From NCBI GenBank assembly GCA_022829145.1, contig CM040746.1, positions 1,334,731 to 1,398,730 of the forward strand: a stretch of 64,000 nt of DNA, given 5' to 3'. Below the pieces are notes generated by a model. It saw nothing but the letters and a program-made list of their open reading frames with translations. It was not told the origin of the DNA and searched no databases. The DNA is from Albula goreensis. Taxonomy: Eukaryota; Chordata; Actinopteri; Albuliformes; Albulidae. Of the stretch, positions 1-12,960 are shown piece after piece (position 1 is the first letter of the stretch; each line of letters opens with the position of its first letter). Made by a program: the position numbers and the translations under genes.

Positions 1-1824
1 AAATGTTAAACTGAGGTACAGTCAGCCAGCCTCGAGGCTCCAGGCCACTGCTGTCCATGGTCCTGCTTCTCTAGTCAGGCTTCACTAGCTGAGAGAGGAA
101 AAAGAGCAAAGAACACTCTTCCTAAAAACTTGTTTGTTCAACTAAATTAACTGAATTAGCACTACAACAAAACAATGGTGCCCATTTTATGTTTATTTAT
201 TGGGCTTTTTATTATTGTAAATTAATTGGGAAGCAATTGATATTATTTATTGTGGATAGTGCTGCAAAATGACAGGCAATAAATAAATAAGCTCTAAATA
301 TTCTTGTTCTACAGGTATAGAGCAACATTAACAGATATTCACCTTCTGAGTTTAGCTTCAAAGATGTGAGTGTTTTTCTTGTGAACTTCATTTAGCTCCC
401 ATATAAGCATTTCTATGCTTATATGAGAAATGTCCCCACCCCATTGTGTTTGAGCTCTCAGTTTGTTGACCATTCAAAGCCATCCCAGTTGAAACACCGA
501 TCATTTCCAATGTATTTCTGTGGTACGTCTGGTCTCTATATGGCATCGTATTGTCAGTCATGCTGATCTAATGTATGGCTCTGTGTACTCTCAGGGAAGT
601 CCTCCTCTATGCCTTTCCGTTAGGATTCATTCACTGTTGATCCATGGATTGCTTACCCTAAAATTTACCCTCAAAATTTTTGTACTATTACTCGTATTTG
701 CAGTTGGTGCAGATGTATGTATGTACTGTATATTAACTAGGCAGGATGTTCGAAACAGAGAATGAAGTGAATTCTATGTACTTTTTCAATTGAAATGAAA
801 TTGAGTTTGTTTTATTATTATTGAGTTGAAATGTTTATCTGCTACTGTGTCTTTGTCATGATTTGTTGTGTTTAATTTGTAAATTTTAAATTCAATTTGT
901 TTTTATTTTGTTTTTGTTTTCTCTTTTATCCTGCTTCCTTTTTCAATGCCTTCCTGCTATGGATAATTCTCGTTTCATTGTTTTTTTCATTTTAAGACCA
1001 TTACCAAGTTATTTCCTACAAAGTGGAGTCAAAAACTGAAAGCCATTTTTTGTTTTGTTTTGATTAAACCCCGGTTTTTCTCCAGCTGTATTTATTTTTC
1101 CATTTTTCATCTATATTCTGTATCTTCAATGGGACTCTGTATGTGTGTATGTATGTTATCATTTTCCAATCACTGATCTTTGCTTGTGTTCCTCAAAGCA
1201 CCCTAAAAAAAACTCTTTTGCATGGGGTTCAACCATTGGTTAATATCCAACCAAAGCCATACATTTTGGTCCTGGGTTATTGGCACGCTTGATAAAAAGA
1301 AGGCAAAAAGACTATAAAAATCTAAACGCATATAATGCGCTATATTCTGTGCTTGAAAAAAAAAATAGTTTAAAACTCATGCATTTGTACAGAAAAATAA
1401 TGCGTATCGGTTTAGTGATAGCATTTACCCTACAAAAGATGGCTGTCAAAGTCATTGGCACCCTTTGCTGTAAAGCTTTTAAAGTCCTCCTTAGTTTGTT
1501 GTTTTGTGATATTCCAATTAGATTTAATGTATGTTCTTCAAATATAAGCCAATGTAATCATGAGTCACATATTTATTTCAGGTACTACCATTCCAGCAGG
1601 CTCTTGCATTTGAATGATTTTCAACTGGTTTTTGTAATTTGTCAGATTTTATTTTTCACTGTGGTATCATTTGAACTATATATTTGTGAAAAAAGTCAAG
1701 ATATATATATTTTTTTGCATTTGAATTACAGAATGTAATTTCAATTTTTTGACTATTTTTTGTTTTGAACACTGAATATAGTCCATTATGTGTGTTTTTG
1801 GCCAAAGTGCCAATAATTCTGGAC
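1..1824. other. AT-rich unique sequence, no gene seen
   Basis: AT-rich sequence with many stops in all frames. The longest open frames (near 520-765 and 1280-1738) have low-complexity, hydrophobic translations that match no family I know, and they lack splice or promoter context. I see no RNA gene or clear mobile element here. Confidence 0.5.
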
Positions 1825-1825
1825 C

Positions 1826-2050
1826 TGACTGTAGATCAAACCTGTAAGCAAACCTAGTGACAAGATGTTCAACGTAGGTTAAAGGAACAAAACTTCATTT
1901 TTCTTGGGTGCTAAACCTAGAATAGGGCTGTACAAGTCACTGACTGTGGATCGAACTTGTAGGCAAACCTAGTGGCAGGATGTCCAACATAGGTTAAAAG
2001 AAAAAACATAATTTTTCTTTGGTGATAAACCAAGAATAGGGCTGCACAAT
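1826..2050. repeat. 115-bp tandem duplication (two diverged units)
   Basis: Two head-to-tail units of about 115 bp begin at about 1826 (ctgactgtagatcaaac) and 1941 (ctgactgtggatcgaac). They share the landmarks gcaaacctagtg, caacrtaggttaaa and agaatagggctg. Divergence is roughly 15 percent, so the duplication is old. The second unit runs into gggctgcacaatat, which resembles the ends of many fish hAT-type elements; that link is only suggestive. Confidence 0.7.
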
Positions 2051-3358
2051 ATGGTGAAAAAATGTAACGTGATTCATTTATGGATTATGTATAGGTGAGT
2101 GTGTGGATTATGGATTATGCAATGACAATATGAAATGCAACAAACCAAAGCTTAACGTGTTAATTAATTTTATAAATGTATCAGTTATTTTTAAGTATAT
2201 CTAAAACTTGAAATAATTACATTTAAAGCCAAAAATACTGCCACAGAACAGAGGTGCTTCCTCGATTAGGAATCAGACCACCTTCTGCAGCTGTGGCAGC
2301 TGTCTCGCCATCACCCTCAGCCAACTAGCACGCAAAGAGGTTTTTCTACTTCCCACTGGATTCGGCGCTCCCTGCTCGTCTTGCACATGACGTCTTCAGA
2401 AAGCACGCATCTGCAGCAAGAGCCAGTTGTGCGTGCGCGGCTATTCTCCGCTCTCTGCGTTTCCATACGGTTGTCGGGCCTATTGAATTAGAATAATTAA
2501 ATCGCCGCGATTCATTACAGCTTTCTGCGATGAGTTCGTTTCCATTTTTTTTAAATGCGGTACATCATGCCGGCCTAACCCAGAAGCTGAAGAGGTTGAA
2601 CTGTCTGTCCCTATTATGTACCCTGTATGTAATGTCTTTTTCTGTTGATACACAGGCTACACACTGGTTCAGTTTTGTGTATTTTCTGACAAGATGTTTT
2701 TGTCTGTGTGAAGACTGGCTCTGCAGGACATCACACTGGACACCAAACTCAGCTCCAGCAAGCACAGATTTCTCCATCTTTGTATTTCTGCGCGGGGAAC
2801 TTTTTAGTATGAATACCAGCCTCATTTTGGAATAGTGATGGGAAAATACAGTTCCGCCCTCCAACACTTGCCTTGCTACATTAGGTGTCACAGAGAAAAA
2901 TACAGAAATAGTGTGCATTTGACACTGAGACACATTGACACTGAGATAGAATCTCTGTACACCTCTATAAATGCAGGCATACATGTGTTAATTTACACTC
3001 AATTCTGCAGCCAAATATAAATAAAAACAATTATGCTTTTTATCTGCTTTTTGGTAAGTTCAGTGTAGCAGGTCTGCAGGGTATCTCTGTCTTTCTGGAC
3101 GTGCCTGTCAGAGTGGTCGCAGTGGCAGGTAGGGGCCACAGGGGGCAGCGGTCCTGGGTGAGTCCATGCAATGTCGCGACTCATCTTCGCCCGCCTCGTC
3201 TCTAAAAGGTCATCTGTCCATTTCCACCCCCTGCTCTGTAATGGGCCTGACAGCACTCCACCAAACTGCAATCCCATGAGCCTCAGGGGCTGCAAAGATA
3301 GCCCCACCCCCAGCCCCACCCCTGGCTGGTCCGATGCTGAACAGGGCGAGCTGCATTG

Positions 3359-3363
<5 letters not shown>
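2051..3363. other. Unique sequence, possible decayed hAT remnant at its left end
   Basis: Starts just after gggctgcacaatatggtgaa, which resembles the terminus of non-autonomous hAT elements of fish, with GC-richer interior sequence near 2,280-2,470. I could not find a matching right terminus or an 8-bp duplication, so no element is called. The rest has no recognisable gene. Confidence 0.3.
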
Positions 3364-3429
<66 letters not shown>

Positions 3430-3448
3430 CACAAGCATACACACACAC

Positions 3449-3489
<41 letters not shown>

Positions 3490-3512
3490 CTACACCTACA
3501 CAAGCATACACA

Positions 3513-3560
<48 letters not shown>
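3364..3560. repeat. (CA)n microsatellite, interrupted
   Basis: About 197 bp of almost pure CA dinucleotides, broken twice by ctacacaagcatac-type interruptions near 3427 and 3487. The two interruptions resemble each other, so a CA-plus-interruption block was probably duplicated. Alternating purine/pyrimidine tracts of this length can adopt Z-DNA. Open frames across it on both strands are artefacts of the repeat. Confidence 0.98.
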
Positions 3561-3563
<3 letters not shown>

Positions 3564-5261
3564 CACAGTTCCTGTTTACACCACTCCTACAACATGAAGC
3601 CACCTGTTTAGAGCAGATAATTTGCATCTTCCCAAATGGGCAATGTCATTTTTTGGGTGCTAAAGGACCATGGGGAGTATGATGTGAAGATCACTTCACA
3701 GATTCAATCAAGTTCCTGCCCTCTGTTTTATTGGGGGATGGGGGTTGGGGTGGGGGAGTGGGTCTTGTGTGAACAGGAAAGATATTTAAAATATAAACAA
3801 CCCTCTTTCTGGTCTTATTCATTCTCCCAATATTCAGTGGAGTGAATCAGGATTTAATGACTACATGACTGGACAGCAGGTGTCTTTTCATGTCTTTGTA
3901 GTTGAAGAGAAGACTCTCACGTTCCTCTACTGTACTAAATATATATTATATCTCTCACACACATAGCTATACACAAGCACACCCACAAGTTTGCAAACAT
4001 GCATGCACTTGCTGATATATACACACCCAGACTCAAACGTGCATACATGAGAACTCCAGCACACACACACACACACACACACAAACACTGAACACCAGGA
4101 GGATTATAGTTGATTAAAGGCCCAAACAACCCTCTATAATGGGGATGATGAATTCAGAAAGGTTTGCCTGCCACTCGAGACAGCATGAGAAATTCTATCA
4201 TTTAAAGTTTAAAATTCCTCCCCAGAGATTATCCTGGGTATTCAGCATAGATAAGGGATTAGAGGCAGGGGTAATCTGGTGGTTGTTTTTGGCACGTGGG
4301 GAGTATAGCAGCGTGCCTCTCATTCAGGACCACAATTAATGCTGATATCTCCACTCTTGGCCCCTGGCATCCAGGCCAGGTTATTACGCGCTCCCTGTAT
4401 AGCTGGTGTCCAGAGGTATCAAATCCCTAAATTACATCCATTTCTATTCTTGTGTGTTTTTTTACAAGACCAAAGTGGTAATTATGCAGCGCCCCAGCTC
4501 TCCAGTTGGTGGAATTAGGCATCCGGTGAGTTATTTTCTGTGCCCATTGTATAGCGGTTTATTCACAGTCACACAGAGCAGTATGTCCTGCACTGTAGGC
4601 CGTGCTTGTGTATTTTATGTCCCTGAGTTGAAATTGTGAATCCCATAATGCATAGGGATCCTGTGGATGCAGAGGAGGATGGATTGCCTCAGAATGTGAT
4701 AATGTCGAATTTCTATAACTTGCTTTCTCGGAACTCTGAACTTGTGAAAGTGCAGAAAATGTGAAAGTTGAGTTTAAAAAAATGGTGAACTGTTGCCTTA
4801 GCGGTATTTGAGACAGGAGCAATTTGCTGTTTAAGACTGTGGACGGTGCTTGAGTGAGGGTGCATGTGTATGCGTATGTTAGCATACATGCGCAGTTCTG
4901 CGCGCATGCAGGTGTGTAGGCCTGATAGTTTGTCTGACATTATTGTGACAGTCTATTAAATTCATTCAGTGTTTATTAGCAGTCACCTTCCGCATCACCT
5001 AATGGATTTTTTCGCTGTTGATATGCTAATGAAGTTGCTAGGAAACCGTGCAACCAAATAGCCGGCGGATTTTGTGGCTCCACCCATTCACTTCCATCAG
5101 TTAATAATGAATGTGACCTCTGCTCCTTCCCTTTAATGCTTGAACGGCAGCGCGACAGAGTCGGCGACCTCTTCCTTTCCACATTCCTCCCTCTCTCGCA
5201 TCCATAGTAGTCAAGTTCCGCCGGTTGGACTGCAGAGTTTTAACCAAAAACACTCGCCCCC

Positions 5262-5262
<1 letters not shown>
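3561..5262. other. Unique sequence with a short CA tract and a G-run cluster
   Basis: No gene is recognised. Contains four long G runs (3733-3762, listed separately) and a (CA)12 tract at about 4060-4082. Open frames are short and unfamiliar. Confidence 0.5.
3733..3762 (+). other. Candidate G-quadruplex motif
   Basis: Four G runs of three or more are separated by loops of one to three bases (ggggg-at-ggggg-tt-gggg-t-ggggg-agt-ggg). This fits the canonical G3+N1-7 rule on the plus strand. Whether it folds in vivo is unknown. Confidence 0.6.
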
Positions 5263-5295
<33 letters not shown>

Positions 5296-5430
5296 ACACA
5301 AACACATGCATAGTCAAAGACACAGGCATAGACGCACATGTACAAAAACACGGACAGTCACATTTATTACACACACAAACACAAATATAACCCCGCAAGC
5401 ACATACGCACACGTACGTACACACCGTGTT
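5263..5430. repeat. (CA)n microsatellite with degenerate CA-rich tail
   Basis: A pure CA run at about 5263-5290 grades into imperfect CA-rich sequence (cacacaaacac, cataytacacac) to about 5430. Low complexity explains the overlapping open frames on both strands. Confidence 0.85.
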
Positions 5431-6890
5431 TCAGAAATAACCGCTGTTACTGCGTTTCTGTGCTTACTGCCGTCCCTGTGCTACTTTACAGCAAATGCCC
5501 CTAAAGTGCTCTCTTTCCCTTCGTGTGGCCGAGACCTTGTGAACGCTCCCATGAGGGACGGAATAAATCAATGTTTTTTTTCTGATATTTGGCTGTCACA
5601 CCACGCAGTCTGCAGCATGCTGCTTCACGCCGAGGCGCAGAGACCATCTGGTGAGGGAGTAGGCGTGGAGGAGAACATTTCTGCTCCAAGTTTATTGATC
5701 GCATATTAGAAGATAAAACTTTTTGGTTTGTCATGACACTTCTCCGCGTTTGACCTAACACGGAGTGTCTGCTCTGGGCATCTGTCTCCCAGCAGCCTCT
5801 CCCCGTACGCTCCACTCTCATTAAATTCTCATTGCAGCTTTTCATGCCTCCCTCAGGTAACCAGGTAACCGTAGCTCCTTCAGCATGTCAAGGCAGTGGC
5901 TTATCCCAGCGGCCAAGGAGCACATGGAATTCTGGGTAACAGCCAATGAATATTGGTCGGGAGAGGAGAGGGTCTGTCAGGTGAGAAACCAACTTATGAG
6001 CAAGAGGGAGAGATAGACTTCTCTGAAGGAACACAATGAATTTACATATTACATTACAATATATTAAAATTTATAATGTAAAACAATGTGTATATTTTTT
6101 TATGTAATGTAACTTTAAATAATAGAGCTGTGTGAAACAAGTAATAAGTAATAAATAAGTAAAGGTCTATATTAATTGTTACTGAATGAGTTCTAATCTC
6201 CCTTCTGTGTTGAACGTTTCTCTTCTGCAGAGAAGGGTGTGTTTAAGTATGACATCACCCCCTAGTGGGTTTAGGGGGGTGGTCCTGACATCATCCATTT
6301 GTCATGCCGTTCCCAGTCAACAGATCTGAACACAATCATCCCCAGCATATTTAAAAAGACTGCCACAGCCTAATAACACGTCTCCGGTCCAAGTGTGAGC
6401 TGACTGCCTTTCTTATGGAAGACTGACATACATGGAGGCCCAACACCCAATCATATGACAGTAAATGTTATGTTCTCTACCCTTAACAAGACAACACTAA
6501 TAACATTAGCATAACACTAATGAACAAGCAGTGGGAACAAAAAAAAAAAAACAAAACGAGGAGAAGAAGAGAAATAAAAGGTTGATGGGTACAGGTAACT
6601 GCCAGAATGCTGTTCATCAAAAGCCCATCTGTTGGAAGTGAAGAGGTTCTGTGTGGCTGACAGCTGTGACAGTGATTCATGCTGTAATAAAAGAGTAGGT
6701 GTGTGTTTTCTATGGCCATGTCTGCAGGACCACTGCAGCTTTTTCTCCCCCTCTGCCTCTGGCTGCCTGTCAACAGCACTGTGCTCGCCAAATACTGTCC
6801 CCCTGAGAATACACAGCACCATCCTCAAAACACAGACTGACCTCTTTTTTCTGTCAGTGGTCATTAACACAGGAATGCTGCTGTAAAATA

Positions 6891-6925
<35 letters not shown>

Positions 6926-8894
6926 CAATCACAGTTGTTAAAAGATCTTAAACTCATCAAGAATCAAACTGGGGTCGCATCAAACATTTTTAGATGAATA
7001 GACCTGTATAGGATCTGTCTGCTTTAGGGCGAGAATGTTTGAATGCAGAGGGTGAGAGACGCTATTCAACGATGGCAATAAATGGCGCTAATGAAAAATT
7101 CAGGTGCACTCCGAACACAAAGCTTGCAGAGATATTCATGAATGTGTCAGTCTGACCTGTAGCTAATCTGCAATTTATCCACATTTATACAACAACATCA
7201 CACTCAGATTGAGTATATTTTGCTCAACAAATGTATTTAAAAATGGGACTAATTTAAATGTTTCAGCTCTCAGCCTTCATCTGTGGAATCCTTTCACAGC
7301 GTTTTCTGGCAGCCTAACTATCGCTGAACTTTAAAGTACCACCACAGGTGTGCAGGTTAATTACAGAGGAGCAGCCAATGAGAGCCCGAGTTTCCAGCAA
7401 GGCTATTAACAAGCTAACCTTGCAGGAGCACATTTGAAAACATTTTAAATAGATATGGATTGCTCTGTTATTTCATCCTTTATGTTACAAACAGAGGTTC
7501 AGAGATCAAAATAATTTATTTTGAATTCTTTTGATATAAATGCCTCTATTTTTTCACTAAAGGCAGTCATAATCGTGAAACATTTCTGTTTGAAATACCT
7601 GCATTTTCATGCCTTTATAGAGGAACAGGGATCGGGAAGCTGAGAAACTCTTAATTGTCACACCAGCGAAACTTTCCAAAGTATTTATTTTTATCTTATT
7701 TTCTCATGGAACACATTAACCATCGCATATTGTCATTCACCTTCGCTGTAAGTCACATTGTGTCTTCGAGGTCCTCAAATTGCCAATTAAGCTACAAACT
7801 CCCCCTTGCTTCTCTCGATGACAATTTATTATACATATATCACAACAACAGGTCTTTGTACATGCAAAATGTGTTCCTTTGATTATTTTTGTCACTAAAC
7901 AAAAAGGGTAAATTAAACCACATTACATGTCATTCTCCATGCATTACAAGTTGTGACAAAATGCTGATGTGTCCAATATATTGTGTTTATTACAACACTG
8001 TATGGGTAGCAAGAAAATGTTTAACCATCTCTTGAGATTTTATACATTTCACTTTTGGTAAAAGCAGGACAAAGAAAATATGAGAACAACAGCAACGGAA
8101 TGTGTTGCTTAAGCAGACATGTATAGCATGTATTAAATAAAATAATAAAATAAATAAAAATCCTCTATATAAATAAATGTGAGCGCAACATTAATCAAGA
8201 CTGAAGGAAAGCAATCTCTGTGGTCAAATGACAGTCACCGCACACTGGCTGACTTGACAATAGATAGTTATTTGTTTAATGACCTCATTATCTCTGAAAT
8301 ACGATGAAGTATTATACAGCTCTCTGGTCGATGAAGTCAGACACCAAAATATATCAACTGTAAACAGAATGACAGTGTTTAATAATTTCATATTTTTCAT
8401 TCAATCAATTGGGTGTATGTTTTCTTTATAACTTACAAGACTCAACACAATTTGAAAATGAGGAGTTATTGTGTTTTTTTGTGTGTGTCTAATTTCTTTA
8501 CTTTTGTTTCCATTTAATTTCTTCAGTGAATGAGCAGAACACTAAAACAAGGAAAAGAAAGTTATAAACAAATCTACAGGTCACATGGTAACTGGCAGCC
8601 ATCTGAGACAATTACTAAATAATTCACAAACAGTAACTGTAAGAGATACAGGCCTAAAATACAACTCATACTGCTTGTAGCATGTCACAAACAACATGGC
8701 TGCCACATGAGTTTACATATGTTATGTAAATGAATACATCATTTAACACTATGTCAATGCATTTTCAAAGATAGGTACATACGGTGGGCAAAACTATGAA
8801 TGGTGTACTAAATATATCGATAAAATAAAATTAAGGAAGCAAACAAATATAATGTTCATGTTTATAGTGGCCTTTTTGAAAATGAATTTGCACA

Positions 8895-8898
<4 letters not shown>
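5431..8898. other. Unique intergenic or intronic sequence
   Basis: About 3.5 kb without a recognisable gene. Open frames (for example 5338-5709 and the overlapping minus-strand frames at 6483-6870) show no conserved motif. A (TAA)n tract lies near 6885-6925. The sequence turns strongly AT-rich after about 7.4 kb. Confidence 0.5.
6885..6925. repeat. (TAA)n microsatellite
   Basis: About 12 uninterrupted TAA units preceded by a slightly imperfect start (aaaataatag). Confidence 0.95.
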
Positions 8899-8962
<64 letters not shown>

Positions 8963-9189
8963 ATGTTTATGAGCATGTATCTCTGTGTACCTTTGTGTAT
9001 GTGTGTGTGTCTGTGTGTGTGTGTGTGTGTGTTTATGAGCATGTATCTCTGTGTATCTCTGTGTATGTGTGTGTGTGTGCGTGTGTGTTTATGAGCATGT
9101 ACCTTTGTGTATGTGTGTATGTGTATGTGTGTGTGTTGTGTGTGTGTGTGTGTGTGTGTGTTTATGAGCATGTATCTCTGTGTACCTCT

Positions 9190-9251
<62 letters not shown>

Positions 9252-9374
9252 ATGAGCATGTTTCTCTGTGTACCTCTGTATGTGTGTGTGTGTGTTTATG
9301 AGCATGTATCTCTGTGTACCTCTGTGTATGTGTGTGTGTGTGTGTGTTTATGAGCATGTTTCTCTGTGTACCTC

Positions 9375-9411
<37 letters not shown>

Positions 9412-9437
9412 ATGAGCATGTTTCTCTGTGTACCTCT

Positions 9438-9477
<40 letters not shown>

Positions 9478-9502
9478 ATGAGCATGTTTCTCTGTGTACC
9501 TC

Positions 9503-9557
<55 letters not shown>

Positions 9558-9609
9558 ATGAGCATGTATCTCTGTGTACCTCTGTGTATGTGTGTGTGTG
9601 TGTGTGTGT
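8899..9609. repeat. (TG)n tract with about ten interspersed 37-bp units
   Basis: Variable-length TG runs alternate with a conserved core, tttatgagcatgtatctctg followed by tgtacctctgtgtatg. I count core copies near 8966, 9031, 9088, 9160, 9249, 9296, 9348, 9410, 9475 and 9555. Two core variants occur (gcatgtatctc and gcatgtttctc), and later copies share both variant and TG length, which suggests block duplication. Open frames across it are repeat artefacts. Confidence 0.95.
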
Positions 9610-10222
9610 AGTAGATATGTTTATTATGGAAAATATAAGTAGTGATGTGTGCTTATGAATAGACAGCTGCATAATCTCAGGGAGCTGGGGAGCAGGTCTG
9701 AATCTACGCTTCAGCAAACAGCTATGATGAGTCTGTGACCATCAAATTCCTCCCACACAACCTGCAAAATCCTGTTTTCCTCTTCTGAAGTGGAATTTCG
9801 GGGGGGGGGGCGGTGACTGCTCACCTCTGAGAAAGTGGGTTCTGTGTACCTGAGATGGGAGAAGAACGACCTGCTAGAAGTCAATTAACAAAACCCTACC
9901 ATCACACGAGGACCACAAACCAACAAACAGCATATTTAAATTCCCCAGCCCTGCAGGCAAGTAGATAAAGACATGCGTTACTCTCTCAGAGAAGAGGTGG
10001 AAAGTTGGTCCTCTTGAGAGAAGATGCTTCCGAGAGTCACACTATTTTATTCCACTTATTGGTGGCAGCTTGTTTTGGTCAAACTAAAAAGCTCTCTCTG
10101 AGATGGCAAGACTCACAGAGATTATAAATGGCGCCCCCTGACGTGCACCGAAACTGGCCCCGAATTTCTCTGCGTCACCCTCACCTTGAAGCCCCAACAA
10201 GATTTGTCCAAAAAAACTAACG
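9610..10222. other. Unique spacer between two satellite arrays
   Basis: About 600 bp of mixed composition with one G10 run near 9800. No gene or element recognised. The sequence tggcgccccctgac near 10129 resembles a primer-binding site at its first seven bases only, and no LTR adjoins it. Confidence 0.5.
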
Positions 10223-11108
10223 GTGCCTTAACAGGATGCAGGCTGTAGGGCCCATCCACACACTGGAACAGTGCCTTAACAGGATGCAGACTGTGGGGCC
10301 CATCCACACACTGGAACAGTGCCTTAACAGGATGCAGACTGTGGGGCCCATCCACACACTGGAAAAGTGCCTTAACTGGAACAGTGCCTTAACAGGATGC
10401 AGACTGTGGTGCCCATCCACACACTGGAACAGTGCCTTAACTGGAACAGTGCCTTAACAGGATGCAGACTGTGGGGCCCATCCACACACTGGAACAGTGT
10501 CTCAACAGGATGCAGACTATGGGGCCCATCCACACACTGGAACAGTGCCTTAACAGGATGCAGACTGTGGGGCCCATCCACACACTGGAACAGTGCCTTA
10601 ACAGGATGCAGACTGTGGGGCCCATCCACACACTGGAACAGTGCCTTAACAGGATGCAGACTGTGGGGCCCATCCACACACTGGAACAGTGCCTTAACAG
10701 GATGCAGACTGTGGGGCCCATCCACACACTGGAACAGTGCCTTAACAGGATGCAGACTGTGGGGCCCATCCACACACTGGAACAGTGCCTTGACAGGATG
10801 CAGACTGTGGGGCCCATCCACACACTGGAACAGTGCCTTAACAGGATGCAGACTGTGGGGCCCATCCACACACTGGAACAGTGCCTTAACAGGATGCAGA
10901 CTGTGGGGCCCATCCACACACTGGAACAGTGCCTTAACAGGATGCAGACCGTGGGGCCCATCCACACACTGGAACAGTGCCTTAACAGGATGCAGACTAT
11001 GGGGCCCATCCACACACTGGAACAGTGCCTTAACAGGATGCAGACTGTGGGGCCCATCCACACACTGGAACAGTGCCTTAACAGGATGCAGACTGTGGGG
11101 CCCATCCA
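10223..11108. repeat. 48-bp minisatellite, about 18 copies
   Basis: The 48-bp unit includes aacaggatgcagactgtgg, then ggcccatccacacactgg, then aacagtgcctt. Two extra partial units (ttaactggaacagtgcc) interrupt it near 10,373 and 10,438. Copies from about 10,450 onwards are nearly identical, with rare substitutions (gactat, gaccgt, cttgac). Because 48 is a multiple of three and the unit lacks stops in several frames, frames of 220-250 codons stay open on both strands with a 16-residue period. I regard these as non-coding. Confidence 0.97.
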
Positions 11109-12960
11109 TGCCTTTGCTGGATGCGTTTATATATGTGTTTATAGAGTAATGTACATGTTAATCCAGTGACAATGAGAAGTAAGCATAGCTTAGCCACACC
11201 ACTCAGCTGTAGTCTTGTCTTTCATCTCTTTGACTTGAACTGACGTGAACTTGCATTGTGAGCTGTCCAGTATGCTGCTGAAGGAAAGTAAAACCAACAA
11301 AAACCAAAACCAAAGGTGAGTTGGGTTTGGGAACCTCAGAACAGGAAAAATTCTGAGGCCTCTACTCTAAAAATACAACAAGGAACGCCAAAAAATGAAT
11401 GAATTAATTTTAAAAAATGGGTTTGTGGTTCTCGTACAATGTGGTGGAGTTGCGTACAATATGAGCCATGCACTCTGCTGTCTCACTTTCCTGTGTCCTG
11501 TCTGGTTCAAGTGGCCATCTTCTTTCCACCTATCCCAGAGTGCACCCTGATCACTGCGCAGCTGAATCATATCAAACGGCTAATGGAGCAATGCTAATGA
11601 AACATTATCCATAATTCTGAGAGCCAGCGGGGCAGTTAGGTTGCGTTTTTGGGGGCTTATTTACTATAGAAAAACAAACCGCAGCCAGCAGGGACCCACA
11701 TAATGTTCATCCTCTGTTGACCCCAAACCCCCGAGCGCACACGCACGCACGCTCACACACATACACAAGACAGAGAGAAAGAGAAAGAAGGAGGGATCGA
11801 GAGATGAGAGACAGAGAGAGAATGGCAGTGAGAGATTGTTTCGCCGTTAATATTATTTCTGCAGTTTCAAGTCGTAGTCGCAGTAGTTCTAGGTATTACA
11901 ATTGAATAATCGATTACATTTGCCTGTATATTTATGTATTTATAGAAAGCAAGTCATTCCTTTATGCTAATTCCTTATGCACAGGCCATCCTCAAAGATG
12001 ATTGGACAGTAATCAGCCATTCCACTCCCATTGGTTGTGACCAGGAAGTGGAATTCTGGATAGAGTGGTGATGCATTTGGCCGTTTTGTCACTCTCCCTG
12101 GATCAAAGACCACGGGCCTGAGTCACCTCTTGCTGTGCCCAGCAATAAACAGCCAGCCAACCGCCAACAGATCGCTGCTATGCTACTTTAATTGATATTC
12201 CAAATTGCCCAAACAGTAGAGAGCTTGTAACAGGATCCTACACCAATGAGAGAGAGAGAGAGAGAGAGAGAGGAGTAAATACATGCCTTTGATTGACTGC
12301 CACAAAAACCTATAATTAGCTGTGGGGACAAGTAGCTCAGTCTTGTGTTTTCTATTTTCTGTAGTCTCTCCTGCCACATGTTTGCTGGTTCACCTTGACT
12401 GAACCCAGGAAATCGGTTTCAGCCAATGGAGAAGTTTCACATTGTTGCAAACAACTTTTTTTTTTTTTTTTTGTTGCAAGCCCATCACCATTTCTTCCCA
12501 TTCACCCTCCTTTCCTGCTACCGCAACACAACATTAAGGGTACATCTTAGTCCGTCTCCCTGATGGACAGCGTAATAATACCAAATGACCTGATTTGGAC
12601 CTAATCTCCCTCCAAATCTGCTTTTAGTTTGCGAGTCTTTGCGAATTCTCCTCATGGAATTGCCACAATCTATAAGTGATTTTCCCGGAAAATGTCTTTC
12701 ATCTACTTTTTGTTTCTTGCATTTTTTTTCTTCTTTTGTTTTTTTACGAGGCATGGTGAAAAGCTGGCCCAGATGGGGGCCTCTGAAGAACACCCGAGGG
12801 GGTCCTTGCGCTCACGTCACCGCGGAGGAAGTGCGTCCTGAAGGAGGAGCGTACTGCATTAAGCAGGGCTGAATTTGCCAGGTCAGTGGATAAGAGTGTC
12901 CCAAAATCAAGTCCTGCGGCCTTACTGCATGATGGAAGGACCTAACCGTGCTTCTCAAAA
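11109..12960. other. Unique sequence with a GA microsatellite
   Basis: No gene recognised. Contains a short purine-rich stretch near 11,770-11,822, a GA run at 12,248-12,272 and a poly-T run near 12,457. The open frames at 12,518-12,872 are unfamiliar and low in conserved character. Confidence 0.5.
12248..12272. repeat. (GA)n microsatellite
   Basis: A pure GA run of about 12 units between caccaat and ggagtaaata. Confidence 0.95.

Noticed and set aside
1280-1738. 152-codon open frame
   Set aside because: Lysine/phenylalanine/isoleucine-rich translation of AT-rich DNA, with no conserved motif.
3171-3682. Several overlapping open frames rich in His/Thr or Cys/Val
   Set aside because: They are translations of the CA/GT microsatellite in different frames; dinucleotide repeats without stops stay open on both strands.
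10129-10145. Retroviral primer-binding site (tggcgcccc)
   Set aside because: Only about seven bases agree with a tRNA 3-prime end, there is no LTR beside it, and no gag-pol follows.
10372-11169. Open frames of 220-250 codons on both strands
   Set aside because: Produced by the 48-bp minisatellite, whose period is a multiple of three. No start context, no conserved domain and equal openness on both strands.
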